Below, in pieces: positions 13,131 through 13,667 of a stretch of DNA of 13,667 nt. The DNA comes from Erwinia sp. GTDB taxonomy: Bacteria; Pseudomonadota; Gammaproteobacteria; Enterobacterales; Enterobacteriaceae. Where the stretch lies: NCBI GenBank assembly GCA_003512805.1, contig DOOK01000441.1, positions 1 through 13,667 on the forward strand, read 5' to 3'. Each line of letters opens with the position of its first letter. The first letter of the stretch is position 1. The position numbers and the translations under genes were made by a program. The notes beneath the pieces were generated by a model. That model made no database searches, was not told the DNA's origin, and saw nothing but the letters and a program-made list of their open reading frames with translations.

Positions 13131-13242
13131 CCATTTCTCCAAAACCGAAGCCTCTCACCTCGGAAATCGTTTTACAGACAGAGCCTGTACTATACAGCCG
13201 TGCGCGAGAAAACTTTATGCTCTCGCCATGATAACTAACTAC

Positions 13243-13271
13243 TTCCGACCGCTTGTTTGTCCGAAAGTTTC
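13243..13271 (-). promoter_or_regulatory. Candidate sigma-E promoter of fkpA within the fkpA-slyX spacer
   Basis: The minus strand reads GAAACTT, 16 nt, then TCGGAA, about 113 nt before fkpA. This resembles the sigma-E pattern (GAACTT, 16-17 nt, TCTGA) and E. coli fkpA is known to be sigma-E dependent. One base in each box departs from consensus. The 274-nt spacer 13131-13404 otherwise shows a TAGAAT box at 13361-13366 that could serve slyX, without a good -35, and no gene. Confidence 0.4.
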
Positions 13272-13404
13272 CTCATGAAGATGCAGGCAATAACGGCTTT
13301 TTTCAACGGGGTGGGCCAAATTAAACCGGCTATGCCTGTGCTGGCCTGACTTTTGTCGGTAGAATCGGCCCCATCCAGCCCTGGCGACAGCAAGAGGTAA
13401 AAGT

Positions 13405-13623
13405 ATGCAACAATCCGTGTTTGAGCAGCGTTTAGAGCTGCTGGAAAGCCGTCTGGCTTTTCAGGAGCACACTATTGAAGAGCTCAACCAGACGGTGGTA
13501 CACCACGAACTGGAAATGGCCCGCATGCGTGAACAGATGCGCCTGCTGACCGATAAACTAAAAGCGGCAGCGCCGTCAATGCTCGCTTCGCAGTCGGAAG
13601 AGACGCCGCCGCCGCACTATTGA
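13405..13623 (+). CDS. slyX: SlyX family protein
   Basis: Encodes 72 residues, the E. coli length. It is the only plus-strand gene, with an aagaggtaa ribosome-binding region before the ATG at 13405. The sequence is mostly a single charged coiled coil: [20 protein letters not shown] and [20 protein letters not shown] show leucine/hydrophobic heptad spacing over about residues 5-52. The family's C-terminal signature EETPPPHY is intact. The biochemical role of SlyX is not known; it is named from its position beside slyD. Divergence from fkpA and expected convergence with slyD (past the contig edge) match enteric genomes. It differs from E. coli more than any other complete gene here. Confidence 0.95.
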   Translation: MQQSVFEQRLELLESRLAFQEHTIEELNQTVVHHELEMARMREQMRLLTDKLKAAAPSMLASQSEETPPPHY

Positions 13624-13632
13624 TTTCAGACC

Positions 13633-13648
13633 AAAAAAAAGGCCACCG
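13633..13648 (-). terminator. Half of a terminator expected to follow slyD, cut by the contig end
   Basis: On the minus strand cggtggcc is followed by eight T residues, as in the 3' arm and U-tract of an intrinsic terminator. The matching 5' arm would lie to the right, where sequence stops and adapter begins. It would serve a minus-strand gene, expected to be slyD, or be bidirectional for slyX. Confidence 0.4.
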
Positions 13649-13653
13649 ATGAG

Positions 13654-13667
13654 AGATCGGAAGAGCG
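13654..13667 (+). other. Illumina TruSeq adapter remnant
   Basis: The last 14 bases, agatcggaagagcg, equal the start of the Illumina TruSeq read-through adapter; the final g fits the read-2 form. They are not genomic. One to three bases before them cannot be assigned with certainty. Confidence 0.93.

Overview
The window looks like a short-read assembly contig from a gammaproteobacterium of the order Enterobacterales. The proteins are close to their E. coli counterparts in length and sequence, spacings such as the 96-nt rpsL-rpsG gap match E. coli, and the order slyX / fkpA-yheO-tusDCB-rpsL-rpsG-fusA-tuf is the enteric one. Small differences (S12 ending KKPKA, EF-Tu starting with Ala-Lys-Glu-Lys, a diverged SlyX and FkpA tail) suggest a genus outside Escherichia/Salmonella, perhaps Erwiniaceae such as Pantoea or Erwinia. 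That genus guess comes from memory and is weak.

Layout from right to left (nearly everything is on the minus strand). slyX (plus) and fkpA (minus) diverge at 13131-13404. Next come the regulator gene yheO and the sulfur-relay genes tusD, tusC and tusB, packed with 1-nt overlaps or short gaps. The str operon rpsL-rpsG-fusA-tuf follows, with a well-formed promoter in front of rpsL. After the tuf terminator come secE-nusG, then rplK-rplA, rplJ-rplL and the first 314 codons or so of rpoB. At 876-899 the rpoB reading frame passes without interruption into the middle of putA, which runs off the left edge. Functionally this is the translation and transcription core: ribosomal proteins S12, S7, L11, L1, L10 and L7/L12, elongation factors G and Tu, NusG, RNA polymerase beta and the translocon subunit SecE, plus tRNA 2-thiolation (TusBCD) and a periplasmic chaperone (FkpA).

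The window is probably not a faithful piece of one chromosome. Three signs point to a chimeric assembly. (1) rpoB is joined in frame to putA across a tract of at most 24 bases, at a place where both proteins happen to carry the peptide ELSLDLL. (2) The str operon is joined to the secE operon through a tuf gene. In enterics these are two distant loci (tufA after fusA, tufB before secE) sharing a nearly identical gene of about 1.2 kb; the left flank here is tufB-type and the right flank is tufA-type. (3) The last 14 bases match the start of the Illumina TruSeq adapter. I found no new biological system, mobile element, CRISPR array or tRNA gene. The genuine regulatory content is conserved ribosomal-protein operon control: L1, L10 and S7 leader or intercistronic sites, the rplL-rpoB attenuator and several intrinsic terminators.
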